Positions 27,005 through 35,999 are shown, numbered from the stretch's first letter. The stretch is DNA of 64,000 nucleotides from Rhodobacteraceae bacterium Alg231-04 (GCA_900143635.1 FREY01000001.1:11-64010), one strand, 5' to 3'. Program-made: numbers and translations. The notes: a model not told the origin generated them from the letters alone.

Positions 27005-28269
27005 TTCCCGCTGTCAGAGGGTTTCAGGCGGCTTTGCCCGGCACGGGCCTTGGCCTGAATGGATTTGGAGGCCGTCACTACCTGTTGCAGGGCAAAGGCC
27101 TCGTGGTTTTGTTCGGTCTGGGAGAGGTCATAGAGGTAGTTCACCATCACCCCGGCAGATTGCGCGCGCCCCTTGTCCGAGGTGTCGGCCTCGGCGTGCA
27201 CCTCATGAATGGCGGCGCCGTTGCCAAGGTGAAAGCGCGCCACCGGGTCCAGCGGATCGCCGTCCGGACGTTTGGCGTCTTTCAGGTAGGTGGCCGCCAG
27301 TTCTGCGGCACCGTCTTCGCCCGCTTGCAGGGCGGCGGCGGCCTCGGGCTGTTCAGCGGACAGCCAGCGCAGGAAGCCCGGAATGGGCGACAGGGTCACA
27401 AAGGAGCTGAGCTGGGGCAGCTCCTGCAGCAATTCGGCGGCCACCTGTTTGATCAGCAGGTTGCCAAAGCTGATCCCGGCCAGCCCCTTTTGGCAGTTGG
27501 ATATAGAATAGAAGACGGCGGTGCGCGCGTCGTCGATCAGCAGCGGTGCGCGGTCTTCTGCCAGCAGCGTCTGAATAGAGCCGGGAATGGCCAGCGTCAG
27601 CGCCACTTCGACAAAGATCAGCGGTTCTTCCGGCATCGCGGGGTGAAAGAAGGCAAAGCAGCGCCGGTCTTCGGGATGCAGGCGGCGGCGCAGGTCATCC
27701 CAATCCTCGATCTCGTGCACCGCCTCATATTCGACGATCTTTTCCAGCACATTCGCCGGGCTGGACCAGTTGATCTGCCGCAGCACAAGAAAGCCGCGGT
27801 TGAACCAGCTGCGCAGCAGATGAGCCAGATCGGCGTCGGTGCGTTTCAGCGCGGAGTGGGATTTCAGAAGCCTCAGCAGATCGGCACGCATGGCGACCAG
27901 CTTGGCGGTGGCACCTTCAGCCTGATTGAGGCGGCGGAACAATTCCTGCCGTGGGGGTTCCGCCGCGCGGGACAGGGCGAGAAAATCACCCGTGTCACCG
28001 CTGTCGCCATAGCGCTGGGCCAGGCGTGCGACCTCCTCCGGGTCCAGATCCAACGCTCTGTTGAGGTGGGTGAAGAAGGCAAGCTTGCCCTCATCAGACA
28101 AATCACCGTAGCGCGACAGGATAGCGCCTGCGATCTTGCGGCCCGACACCTGCCCTTGGGTCGACAGTAACGCGGTGCACAGCTCTTCTAGGCTGCGGTC
28201 GTCCAAAGCACTGCGGCGGCGGTCAAGCAAGCCGCTCAACAGGTCTCCGAGCAAAGTTGTGCGGGCCAT
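27001..28269 (-). CDS. matA: Malonyl-CoA decarboxylase MatA
   Basis: A 422-residue malonyl-CoA decarboxylase: an N-terminal helical domain and a C-terminal acetyltransferase-like domain with the CFAFFHPAMPEEPLIF and FVTLSPIPGF motifs. It converts malonyl-CoA to acetyl-CoA and CO2. I use the ATG at 28269 after AGGAG; the TTG at 28275 is too near that site. It overlaps matB, giving a malonate-to-acetyl-CoA pair. No dedicated malonate carrier is encoded next to it. Confidence 0.92.
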   Translation of the reverse strand: MARTTLLGDLLSGLLDRRRSALDDRSLEELCTALLSTQGQVSGRKIAGAILSRYGDLSDEGKLAFFTHLNRALDLDPEEVARLAQRYGDSGDTGDFLALSRAAEPPRQELFRRLNQAEGATAKLVAMRADLLRLLKSHSALKRTDADLAHLLRSWFNRGFLVLRQINWSSPANVLEKIVEYEAVHEIEDWDDLRRRLHPEDRRCFAFFHPAMPEEPLIFVEVALTLAIPGSIQTLLAEDRAPLLIDDARTAVFYSISNCQKGLAGISFGNLLIKQVAAELLQELPQLSSFVTLSPIPGFLRWLSAEQPEAAAALQAGEDGAAELAATYLKDAKRPDGDPLDPVARFHLGNGAAIHEVHAEADTSDKGRAQSAGVMVNYLYDLSQTEQNHEAFALQQVVTASKSIQAKARAGQSRLKPSDSGK

Positions 28270-28280
28270 GGCCAAAGCTC

Positions 28281-28667
28281 CTATGACAGGGTCACGGATT
28301 TGGTGGACAGGCCGACCGACAGGTGCAGCGACCCTTCGTTCACCAGCCAGCGGCGTAGGGTGAAACTGCGGGCCCCTGCGGCGTGCATCGGATCATCCTC
28401 GGCCAGCATACGGGCTTCGTCCAGGGTTTCGGCGCGGTAGATGATCAGCCCGGTGCCTTCCATCAGAGCGCCGCTTGCATCAGACATCGGCCCGGCAAGG
28501 GCCAGTTTACCTGCCGCTTCCAGTTCTCCCTGATAGGCGAGATGGGCAGCCAGATTCGCCTTCACGGCCTCTGGCGACCCGGCCGGTGTCGATTCCACAG
28601 CGTAGAGTTCGAGCGCCAGCGCGCCGCGCTCTTCTGCCTGTGCCTTATACTCTTCCCATTTTGGCAT
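28281..28667 (-). CDS. YciI-like family protein
   Basis: A 128-residue protein of the YciI/dimeric alpha-beta barrel type: HLAYQGELEAAGKLALAGPM and the DPMHAAGARSFTLRRW segment, which carries the conserved Asp/His region. It has a 30-residue tail beyond the core. Relatives are small, often enzymatic helpers of aromatic degradation. It starts after GGAGGAAG and leads the matA-matB operon, divergent from the FAH-dioxygenase operon. Its role is unknown. Confidence 0.82.
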   Translation of the reverse strand: MPKWEEYKAQAEERGALALELYAVESTPAGSPEAVKANLAAHLAYQGELEAAGKLALAGPMSDASGALMEGTGLIIYRAETLDEARMLAEDDPMHAAGARSFTLRRWLVNEGSLHLSVGLSTKSVTLS

Positions 28668-28685
28668 TTTCTTCCTCCATCATTA

Positions 28686-28699
28686 AAATATCGATATTT
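28686..28699. promoter_or_regulatory. 14-bp perfect palindrome in the divergent promoter
   Basis: AAATATCGATATTT is a perfect dyad in the 86-bp gap between the YciI-mat operon and the FAH-dioxygenase operon. TTGACA, a minus-35-like hexamer for the rightward operon, starts two bases later at 28701, so a bound protein would block that promoter. A similar element (11 of 14 bases) lies at 35374-35387 before gntR. It is a candidate GntR operator. Confidence 0.6.
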
Positions 28700-28753
28700 C
28701 TTGACACAAGAGCAAATAATCGGTGAACATGCAAGAAATCTTAGGGGAAGACG

Positions 28754-29602
28754 ATGCGATTCATTGTTGGAGAAGCCGGGGGCGCAAAGGGCGTGTTCCT
28801 CGTAAACGGAAACCAAGCCAAGCTGCTGCCGGGCCAGAACGGCGACCTGTCGGCGTTGATTTCCGGCGCCGATGTGCCGGACTATGCAGCGGTTGAAGCC
28901 AGCGAAGTGGCCGTCTCGGATATCCGTCCGGATCTGCCGGTGGCCAATCCCGGTAAGATCATCTGCCTTGGACTGAACTACATCGATCACATCAAAGAGG
29001 GTGGCTATGCGGTTCCGGAATATCCGGCTCTGTTCATGCGATCGCTGAACTCGCTGATGCCGGCCGGTGCGCCGATGGTGCGGCCCAATTGCTCGCACAA
29101 GCTGGACTACGAGGTCGAGCTGATGCTGATCGTCGGCAAGGGCGGTCGCCATATTGCCGAGGAAGATGCGCTGGATCACGTCTTTGGCTATACAGTGTTC
29201 AATGATGGTTCGGTACGCGACTACCAGCGCAAGACCCACCAGTGGACACCTGGCAAGAATTTTGATTCCACCGGTGCGGTTGGCCCGGTTGTGGTCACAC
29301 CAGATGAACTGCCCGAGGGCGCAAGCGGTCTTAAAATCGAAAGCCGCGTCGGCAGCGAGATCCTGCAGAGCGCGACCACCTCGGATATGATGTGGCCGGT
29401 GGCCAAGACCATCGCCACCATCTCGGAATATACCACGCTGGAACCCGGTGACCTGATCGCCATGGGCACACCACCGGGCGTAGGCCACGCCAAGACGCCG
29501 CCGCGCTGGCTGAAGCCAGGCGAAGTCATTGAGGTCGAGGTCGAAGGCATCGGAATCTGCGCCAGCCCCATCGTGGACGAAGACGCAGCGGGAGCGGCAT
29601 AA
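28754..29602 (+). CDS. Fumarylacetoacetate hydrolase family protein
   Basis: A 282-residue FAH-fold hydrolase: KIICLGLNYIDHIKE (active-site His region), the metal ligands Glu-x-Glu in DYEVELMLIVG, and the GTPPGVGHAKTPP substrate-loop motif. Members cleave C-C bonds of acyl-pyruvates or decarboxylate/hydrolyse ring-cleavage products. It starts after GGGGAAG and is first in a rightward operon that ends in an intradiol dioxygenase, so it probably acts on a ring-cleavage product. Overlaps the nitroreductase start as TAATG. Confidence 0.9.
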   Translation: MRFIVGEAGGAKGVFLVNGNQAKLLPGQNGDLSALISGADVPDYAAVEASEVAVSDIRPDLPVANPGKIICLGLNYIDHIKEGGYAVPEYPALFMRSLNSLMPAGAPMVRPNCSHKLDYEVELMLIVGKGGRHIAEEDALDHVFGYTVFNDGSVRDYQRKTHQWTPGKNFDSTGAVGPVVVTPDELPEGASGLKIESRVGSEILQSATTSDMMWPVAKTIATISEYTTLEPGDLIAMGTPPGVGHAKTPPRWLKPGEVIEVEVEGIGICASPIVDEDAAGAA

Positions 29603-30267
29603 TGGCTGCACCCGTCGGAAAAGAGCTGGAGAAGCTGCGCGCCGAGGCGCAGGGCGAAGTGCGCGACGTGCGCGAAAAGCTGGCCACTCTGGATGATGCG
29701 GCGATTGACGTGATCCTGACCGGTGCGCGTTCTCATTATGCCTGGCAGGATAAGCCGGTTCCCGAGGCGCTGCTGCATCGTCTGTATGACATCACCGCCT
29801 CTGGCCCCACCAGCATGAACACCTGCCCGGCGCGGTTCATCTTTGTGACCTCGCCTGAGGGCAAGGCGCGGCTGGCGAAATCGCTGAAGGCCAAGAATAT
29901 CGACAAGATGATGGATGCGCCGGTCACCGCGATCATCGCCCATGATCTGGACTTCTGGACCGAGCTGCCCTTCCTCTTCCCACATGAGGACCGCCGCCCG
30001 CATTTTGAAGGCAAACCGGAACATGCCGCGATTACGGCCTTCCGCAATGGCACATTGCAGGGCGGGTATTTCATGCTCGCGGCCCGCGCTCTGGGCTTGG
30101 ATGTCGGGGCTATGTCCGGGTTTTCAAACGAGATTGTCGATCAGGAGTTCTTTGCCGGAACCAGCTTGCGGTCTAACTTCCTGTGCAACCTTGGCTACGC
30201 CGATGAAACCGCATTGTTCCAGAAACTGCCGCGGTTCCCCTTCGACAAAGCCTGTTCATTCTTGTGA
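29602..30267 (+). CDS. Nitroreductase family protein (RutE/HadB-like)
   Basis: A 221-residue FMN flavoprotein of the nitroreductase fold, with the RSHYAWQDKPVPEALLHRLYD opening and GLDVGAMSGFSNEIVD in the C-terminal half, features of the malonic semialdehyde reductase RutE branch. Such enzymes reduce semialdehydes, nitro groups or quinones with NAD(P)H. The nearby malonate genes make malonic semialdehyde reduction possible, but an aromatic reductase is equally open. It overlaps the FAH gene, so the two are coupled. Confidence 0.83.
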   Translation: MAAPVGKELEKLRAEAQGEVRDVREKLATLDDAAIDVILTGARSHYAWQDKPVPEALLHRLYDITASGPTSMNTCPARFIFVTSPEGKARLAKSLKAKNIDKMMDAPVTAIIAHDLDFWTELPFLFPHEDRRPHFEGKPEHAAITAFRNGTLQGGYFMLAARALGLDVGAMSGFSNEIVDQEFFAGTSLRSNFLCNLGYADETALFQKLPRFPFDKACSFL

Positions 30268-30278
30268 GGATCTGACCC

Positions 30279-30731
30279 ATGGCCATTCGCCAGAAATCTG
30301 TTGTGAAAATCCGGATGTCTGCTGCGGCCAGCAGCCACAGCCGTTGTGATGTCACGACCCGCGATGTGAGCCTGATCATCGACGAGCCGGAAGAACGCGG
30401 CGGCACCAACATGGGGTTCTCCCCGACCGAGACCGCCTTTGCTGCGCTCTGCGGCTGCACCAATACCATTGGCCACAAATGCGCGGCCAAACTGGGTATC
30501 GATATTGGCAATCTGGACTTCGAAATGGTGGTGGATTTCGACCGCCGCGGGGTTCTGCTGAAGGAAGAGGTCGAAGTGCCGTTCAAATCGATTGAACTGG
30601 ACGTGACCGCAAACGGAACAGCGACCGAGGAAGAGCTTCGGCTGGTCGCTGCTGAGACGGAAAAATACTGCGCTGTGTCCAAACTTTACCGGAACGCAGG
30701 CACCAGCGTGGAGGTCCGCTGGAAGACCTAG
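30279..30731 (+). CDS. OsmC family protein
   Basis: A 150-residue OsmC/Ohr-fold protein. The family Cys pair is visible: one Cys in FAALCGCTN and another in EKYCAVSKLYR. OsmC enzymes reduce organic hydroperoxides using two Cys residues. Its place in a ring-cleavage operon suggests either protection against peroxides or a lesser-known hydrolase role of the fold. It lies 11 bases after the nitroreductase gene in the same operon. Confidence 0.85.
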   Translation: MAIRQKSVVKIRMSAAASSHSRCDVTTRDVSLIIDEPEERGGTNMGFSPTETAFAALCGCTNTIGHKCAAKLGIDIGNLDFEMVVDFDRRGVLLKEEVEVPFKSIELDVTANGTATEEELRLVAAETEKYCAVSKLYRNAGTSVEVRWKT

Positions 30732-30766
30732 ACCCCATTAATAATAACCATCAACGGGAGGATAAG

Positions 30767-31840
30767 ATGGCTGTATTTTCAAGAGGAATGGCGCTGGGTG
30801 CGCTGATGGCCGGGCTGACGGCTATTCCGGCGCATGCAACCGAAACCATCAAGGCGGTTGTGATCGACGGCTATCCGGCGCGCGCGCTCTGGGTGAAGGA
30901 GTTCACCAACTTCTTCATTCCCGAGGTCGACAAAAAGCTGGCAGAGACCGGCAATTACCAGATGGACTGGCAGGAAAGCTATGGCGGCTCCATCGTCAAA
31001 CCCAAGGGCGTTCTGGAAGGTGTGAAACTGGGTCTGGGCGACATCGGTATCGTCACCACGATCTTCCACTCCTCGAAACTGCCGAGCCAGGCGATCGCCG
31101 CGGTAACGCCTTTCGTATCCGTCGATGCCCGCGCCGTTGCGCAGGCTGTGGATGAGATCGCCAAGGAATACCCGGCCATGCAGGCGGAATTCGCCAAGCA
31201 GAACCAGGTCTATCTGGCGACCGGCGTTGTTTTGGATACCTATCAGGTCTTCTCGACCACGCCGATCACCTCGCCTTCCGATATGGAAGGCGCCAAAGTG
31301 GCCGGTGCGGGCATGAACCTGCGTTATCTTGAAGGCATCAATGGTGCCGCCGGCGTGCGTGGTGGTCTGACCGACTTCTACAACATGCTGCAGACCGGTC
31401 TGGTCGACAAAGCCATGCTCTGGCCTGAGGCTGCAAAGACCTTCAAGATTGCCGAGGTTGCCCCGCATATGCTGAGCGCAAACCTGGGCGCGGTGAACTC
31501 CAAGACCATCACTGTGAACGCAGACTACTGGAACAGCCTGCCGGACGAGGTGAAGACCGCACTGCAGGAGGTTGCCGTTCTGTACCGTGATCACGTGGCC
31601 GGTATCGCCATGGACCGCGCTTCCGAAAGCCGTGACGCCTATGTGGCGGCTGGCGGCACCATCACCGAAGCCAGCGAGGCTGACCGCAAGGCCTGGGCCG
31701 AAGCCATGCCCAATATTGCGGCGGAATGGGCAGCAACGCTGGAAGAAAAAGGCCACCCCGGCAATGAGATGCTCAAAGCCTATTTGGGCAAACTGGAAGC
31801 GGCCGGACACACTGGCGTACGCGACTGGACGATGAACTAA
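30767..31840 (+). CDS. dctP: TRAP transporter substrate-binding protein DctP
   Basis: A 357-residue exported binding protein: Sec signal ending near AHA at about 23-25, then a DctP fold with the DMEGAKVAGAGMNLRY segment where the carboxylate-binding Arg sits. The ATG at 30767 follows GGGAGGATAAG. It is followed by the dctQ and dctM genes of the same operon, which also holds FAH, nitroreductase, OsmC and a dioxygenase. The likely ligand is an aromatic or other carboxylate feeding that pathway. Confidence 0.9.
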   Translation: MAVFSRGMALGALMAGLTAIPAHATETIKAVVIDGYPARALWVKEFTNFFIPEVDKKLAETGNYQMDWQESYGGSIVKPKGVLEGVKLGLGDIGIVTTIFHSSKLPSQAIAAVTPFVSVDARAVAQAVDEIAKEYPAMQAEFAKQNQVYLATGVVLDTYQVFSTTPITSPSDMEGAKVAGAGMNLRYLEGINGAAGVRGGLTDFYNMLQTGLVDKAMLWPEAAKTFKIAEVAPHMLSANLGAVNSKTITVNADYWNSLPDEVKTALQEVAVLYRDHVAGIAMDRASESRDAYVAAGGTITEASEADRKAWAEAMPNIAAEWAATLEEKGHPGNEMLKAYLGKLEAAGHTGVRDWTMN

Positions 31841-31874
31841 GACCACCACTCGAGCGGACGGAAGGGGCCAGGAC

Positions 31875-32435
31875 ATGATAATGTCTGCCATTAAAAAGAC
31901 AGTCCTGGGCCTTTCCAATTTTGGAAATGGCCTCGCGATCGGAGCCAATGCCATCGGCACGCTGGTGGTTCTGGGGCTGGTTGCAATCGTGAACTACGAC
32001 GTGGTGGCACGCGGCGTGTTCAACGCACCTTTTCTCGGCGCAGTCGAGGTGGTGCAGTTTTCCATGGTGCTGATCGTCTTTCTGCAGCTGCCGGATGTGG
32101 TGCGGGTAAACCGCCTGACACGCTCGGACGGCTTTCTGGTGGTGATCGGAACCAAATACCCGCGCGCCGCGGGCTTTCTGCGCCATCTGGTCGATACGGT
32201 ATCGGCCATAATGATGTCCCTGATCGCCGTGGCGATCTGGCCTGAGTTTGTCGAGATGTGGGAGACAAAAGACTACTTTGGCGTCCCCGGCGTGTTCACC
32301 GCCCCCTGGTGGCCGGTGAAGCTGGTGATCTGCCTGTCTGCCGCCCTCTGCACCCTGATTTTTGCCTGCAAAGTACTGCTGCCTGCCATCAAGCCTGCGC
32401 TTGTGCGGGTTCCCGAACATGAGGACAGTGAATGA
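31875..32435 (+). CDS. dctQ: TRAP transporter small membrane subunit DctQ
   Basis: A 186-residue protein with four hydrophobic segments and the DctQ-type motif YDVVARGVFNAPFLGAVEV. It connects DctP and DctM in the inner membrane. The first ATG at 31875 has a GGGGCCAGGAC site, with a second ATG two codons later. It overlaps dctM by 4 bases. Confidence 0.9.
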   Translation: MIMSAIKKTVLGLSNFGNGLAIGANAIGTLVVLGLVAIVNYDVVARGVFNAPFLGAVEVVQFSMVLIVFLQLPDVVRVNRLTRSDGFLVVIGTKYPRAAGFLRHLVDTVSAIMMSLIAVAIWPEFVEMWETKDYFGVPGVFTAPWWPVKLVICLSAALCTLIFACKVLLPAIKPALVRVPEHEDSE

Positions 32436-33739
32436 GCCCCGTTGAACTCGGCACCTGGTCAGTCGTCGCCATTGTGGTGCTGATCTACATGGGGGTCTAT
32501 ATCCCCATCGCCCTTGGCGTTGTGTCCTTTGTGACCATCTGGCTGATGCGCGACAACTTCGATCTTGCCATGAACCTGCTGAAAATCGCCGTCAGCGACA
32601 GTGTCATGGAATATACCTTTGCCACCGTGCCCCTGTTCACCTTTATGGGGCTTATCGTCTCAAAGGCCGGGCTGGGCAGTGATGTCTACGAGGTGATGAG
32701 CACCGGTTTCCGCCGGGTCAAAGGCGGTATCGGCATGGCCACGGTTGGCGCCAATGCAGTGTTTGCCGCGGTGACGGGATCGTCGATTGCCTCGGCTTCG
32801 GTCTTCTCCAAAGTCTCGGTTCCGCAGATGCTGGCCTATGATTACAACCCGCGCTTTGCGGTGGGTGTAGTTGCCGGCTCTTCGGTTCTGGGCATGATCA
32901 TTCCGCCCTCGGCGATGCTGATCATCTACAGCTTTGTGGCCGAACAATCGGTGGGCGAGATGTTCCTGGCCGGCGTGGTGCCGGGCTTGATGCTGGCCGT
33001 GGCCTATGTGGGTGCAATTTGGGCGATGGGCCGGTTCACTCCGAACTTCGTCGGCGGCCGCCCGGCCTCTGATTATGAAATGCTGCCCTGGCGCATCATT
33101 GCCTCCAAAACGGTTCCGACCGTCAGCCTGATCATGGTGGTTCTGGGCGGGATCTACACCGGCTGGCTCACCCCAGTCGAGGCAGGTGCCACAGGATCGC
33201 TGGTCGCCCTCATCATTGCGCTGCTGCGCAAGTCGATGAGCCTGCGCACCTTCTGGGAGGCGCTGCTGGAAACTGGCCATATCACCGCGTCGATCCTGTT
33301 CCTGATCACTGCTGCCTCGATCTACAGCCGGATGCTGGGGCTTGCCGGCCTGCCGAACGAGCTGGGCGACATTCTGGCAGGCAGCAACGCGGATTTCTTC
33401 ATGATCATGCTGCTCTACGTGATCCTGATGCTGTTCCTCGGCACGCTTCTGGATACCGCATCGATCATCCTGATCGTGGTGCCGTTGTTCCTGCCGCTGG
33501 TGGAACCGATGGGGCTCAGCCTTGTCTGGTTTGGCATCATCACTGTGGTTGGCGCTGAAATCGGCCTGCTGACGCCGCCGCTTGGGATCTCTTGTTTTGT
33601 CATCAAGGCGACGCTCAATGATGACCGGATTTCCCTGAAGGATGTGTTCCTTGGCGCGCTGCCCTTTGCCGGTGTCATGCTGATCGTCCTTATCCTGCTG
33701 ATCCGTTACCCGGCTCTCAGCCTTGCAATTCTGAACTAG
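32432..33739 (+). CDS. dctM: TRAP transporter large membrane subunit DctM
   Basis: A 435-residue channel subunit with about a dozen membrane helices and the hallmark VLGMIIPPSAMLIIYS and EIGLLTPPLGISCFV stretches. It starts in an ATGA overlap with dctQ and ends 9 bases before the dioxygenase gene, so uptake and ring cleavage are co-transcribed. It differs clearly from the DctM at the left of the window, so the two TRAP systems are not recent duplicates. Confidence 0.93.
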   Translation: MSPVELGTWSVVAIVVLIYMGVYIPIALGVVSFVTIWLMRDNFDLAMNLLKIAVSDSVMEYTFATVPLFTFMGLIVSKAGLGSDVYEVMSTGFRRVKGGIGMATVGANAVFAAVTGSSIASASVFSKVSVPQMLAYDYNPRFAVGVVAGSSVLGMIIPPSAMLIIYSFVAEQSVGEMFLAGVVPGLMLAVAYVGAIWAMGRFTPNFVGGRPASDYEMLPWRIIASKTVPTVSLIMVVLGGIYTGWLTPVEAGATGSLVALIIALLRKSMSLRTFWEALLETGHITASILFLITAASIYSRMLGLAGLPNELGDILAGSNADFFMIMLLYVILMLFLGTLLDTASIILIVVPLFLPLVEPMGLSLVWFGIITVVGAEIGLLTPPLGISCFVIKATLNDDRISLKDVFLGALPFAGVMLIVLILLIRYPALSLAILN

Positions 33740-33748
33740 GAGGCGCCC

Positions 33749-34615
33749 ATGCGCACCGTAACCAAAGACAATATCACCGATGTGTTTGCCGCCTACTTTG
33801 GCGAGGATACCGACCCGCGCGTGAAGGAGGTGCTGCTGGCACTGACGCGACACATCCACGACTTCGCCCGCGAAACCAACCTGACCCATGATGAATGGCG
33901 CAAAGGGCTGGAGTTCCTGGAATGGGCCGGCCGTATCACCACACCGGAGCGCAATGAGTTTGTGCTGCTGTCGGATGTACTGGGCCTGTCCTCGCTGGTC
34001 GACATGCAGCATTCGGTCCCCGAAGCAACCAGCTCCTCGGTGCTGGGGCCGTTCCATGTCTCCAACCCGCCTGCACTTGAGATTGGGGGCGATATGAAAC
34101 GCGATTTTGAAGGCGAGGTGCTGCTGGTTGAAGGCACAGTGCGTGACTTGGACGGCAAACCGATCCCCAATGCGCAGATCGACATTTGGCAGACGGCGCC
34201 CAACGGTATGTATTCCAGTCAGGACCCAGATCAGGATATCCATTCCTTCCACGGGCTGATGACAGCGGATGAAAACGGTCGCTATGCATTCACCACGGTG
34301 CGCCCAGTCAGCTATACCGTGCCGGATGATGGCCCGGTGGGCGACATCCTGCGCGCTGCCGGCCGCCACCCATGGCGTCCCTCGCATCTGCATTACATCG
34401 TCACCGCACCGGGATTCCGGACACTGGTGACCGAGGTCTTCCCGGATGACGATCCTTATCTGGACGAAGACACGGTGTTTGGCGTGCGCGATGATCTGGT
34501 GATGACCTACGTCCAGCAACCCGCAGGCAGCTTCCCGGAAGGTTTCAAAGTCTCCGGCACAGTGGACGAGGCCTATTCCCGCGTTGATTTTGATCTGGTT
34601 CTAGCCCGCGCGTAA
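33749..34615 (+). CDS. Intradiol ring-cleavage dioxygenase (hydroxyquinol 1,2-dioxygenase type)
   Basis: A 288-residue non-heme Fe(III) dioxygenase. The four iron ligands can be placed: Tyr155, Tyr189, His213 and His215 (SHLHYI), with the family spacing. The N-terminal helical dimer domain has the GLSSLVDMQH segment and ATSSSVLGPF precedes the catalytic domain. Length and motifs resemble hydroxyquinol 1,2-dioxygenases, which make maleylacetate; catechol cannot be excluded. No maleylacetate reductase is nearby. Last gene of the FAH-TRAP operon, convergent with gntR. Confidence 0.9.
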   Translation: MRTVTKDNITDVFAAYFGEDTDPRVKEVLLALTRHIHDFARETNLTHDEWRKGLEFLEWAGRITTPERNEFVLLSDVLGLSSLVDMQHSVPEATSSSVLGPFHVSNPPALEIGGDMKRDFEGEVLLVEGTVRDLDGKPIPNAQIDIWQTAPNGMYSSQDPDQDIHSFHGLMTADENGRYAFTTVRPVSYTVPDDGPVGDILRAAGRHPWRPSHLHYIVTAPGFRTLVTEVFPDDDPYLDEDTVFGVRDDLVMTYVQQPAGSFPEGFKVSGTVDEAYSRVDFDLVLARA

Positions 34616-34625
34616 CTCGCGCGGC

Positions 34626-35318
34626 TCAGTCGCCCTTGCCATCCAGCAGTCCGGACAGAAACGTTCCGGTCTGCTGGTAGTGGCTGATCAGCCGTTCCGA
34701 CGCCAGATCGGTATTGCCTTCGATTGCGGCTTCCATGATGGCGGTATGTTCGGCGCCGATATCGCGCGTCTGATAGCCCATCGCATTGCCCGCCAGATAG
34801 CGATAGCGGATGTTCAGATCATAGAGCTGGTTACAGAACCGCAGCAAAACCGGAGAGGCGCAATTGGCCAGAAGAGCCATGTGGAACTCCTTGTGCCGAT
34901 CTTCAAACAGCTCGGTATTATCGCGCGGCTCGCGGATCATCCGGTGATGGGTCAGCACCAACTGCTCCTCCCAGGCCTGATCTGACCGGGCGATGCTTTC
35001 GCGCAGGGCCATATCTTCGAGTGAGCAGCGCAGCCGTAGGATTTCTTCGAAATTTTCGCGGCTTACCTCTGGGGTGCGAAACCCGCGCTGGTCCAGCCGC
35101 TCGACCAACTGGTCCGAGGTCAGCAGGCTCAGCGCTTCGCGCACCGGAGAGGCGCCGGTGTCCAGACGTTTGCGCAGCGCGTCGATTTTGAGTTTTTCAC
35201 CGGGGGCCAGGTCGCCGATCAGGATCATCCTGCGCAGCGCACGATAGGCCATCTGTGTCGCGGACGTTGGCGTCTCGCTACTGCCTGATGTGGCGCTTGT
35301 TTGTTCATCCCTGCTCAT
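34626..35318 (-). CDS. GntR-family (FCD-domain) transcriptional regulator
   Basis: A 230-residue regulator: winged helix-turn-helix at about 22-85 (MILIGDLAPGEKLKI, GASPVREALS) and an FCD effector domain with metal-site His residues in DRHKEFHMALL and GAEHTAIMEA. I start at the ATG at 35318 because the longer in-frame extension (from 35438) has no family likeness. It is convergent with the dioxygenase operon, and a matching palindrome lies before both this gene and that operon, so it probably controls both. Confidence 0.88.
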   Translation of the reverse strand: MSRDEQTSATSGSSETPTSATQMAYRALRRMILIGDLAPGEKLKIDALRKRLDTGASPVREALSLLTSDQLVERLDQRGFRTPEVSRENFEEILRLRCSLEDMALRESIARSDQAWEEQLVLTHHRMIREPRDNTELFEDRHKEFHMALLANCASPVLLRFCNQLYDLNIRYRYLAGNAMGYQTRDIGAEHTAIMEAAIEGNTDLASERLISHYQQTGTFLSGLLDGKGD

Positions 35319-35373
35319 GTTTGGAAAATATCGTTTTTTACGATCGACGTAAAGAATGCAAAGGCATTTCTTC

Positions 35374-35387
35374 AAACATCGATTTTC
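35374..35387. promoter_or_regulatory. Second copy of the 14-bp palindrome, upstream of gntR
   Basis: AAACATCGATTTTC agrees with the perfect dyad at 28686-28699 in 11 of 14 bases and keeps the ATCGAT core. It lies 56 bases upstream of the gntR start. A nearby AAAATATCG half-site at 35325-35333 lies even closer to the start codon. Together they fit autoregulation by the FCD-type regulator; this is inferred from sequence likeness. Confidence 0.5.
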
Positions 35388-35999
35388 TTCCCGGCAAAAT
35401 TGTCGCGCCACCACCATCGACAGCTTCCCGATACTCACCTTGCGATTATTAGCCCTAACGAAGCAAAAGAGCGCCGCCTATACGCCCAGCTAGCGCCACC
35501 CGTGCCGTTGCCGCATTCGGCACTGTTAGCCTGCGCCCCAGCCAGAGGCACAGTATCACCAGCCCCTGGGCCGCCGCCCACACCGCCCGCAGGCAGGCAG
35601 GCAGGTCTGTTTGCAGGTCTCATCCATCCGTGCAAGCCGGCTCGCCAGTTTCAGCCAGAGTCAGATGCCCGTCGTGGCGGCAATGACAGGAACGGCAAGG
35701 AAGACGACACCGCCAGTGACATTCGGCCCCGGCAAATAGATCCCCCGACCACTGACAAAAGCAAGGCCGCTCGGATCAAAGGCCTGCTTGGGCTTGGGCC
35801 GCGAGGTGAAAAGCGGGTCCCAGAAAACAGCAGCAGTTTCGATAAAAGAGCGGCTGAAGACGCGAGAACTACGGCGGATTTCGGTCGCGATGCGGCCTGC
35901 GCCGGATGAATGTGTTGCCAAACGGGGCGCGGTGTATCAACCCTGACAAGGCTGGTGTTTCGGCGCCAGTTTGCCTCATCCAAGGACGGGAACAAACCA
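35388..35999. other. Gene-free interval with a short GCAG repeat
   Basis: About 610 bases between the gntR control region and the Ldh2-type gene hold no reading frame with recognisable protein features on either strand; the longest frames have low-complexity, out-of-character composition. A short tandem GCAG repeat lies near 35589-35605. The promoter of the rightward Ldh2-type gene should be within the last 150 bases. It may be the scar of a lost gene. Confidence 0.5.

Noticed and set aside
32660-34519. 619-residue open frame antisense to dctM and the dioxygenase
   Set aside because: Gln/His/Arg-rich composition with no domain, lying wholly opposite well-supported genes: a high-GC shadow frame.
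34603-34628. GC-rich near-palindrome over the dioxygenase stop codon
   Set aside because: Short, interrupted stem without a T tract; may end transcription but too weak to call a terminator.
35301-35909. 202-residue frame in the gntR to Ldh2 gap
   Set aside because: Pro/Arg/Ser-rich with no domain, no ribosome site and a start inside the gntR control region.
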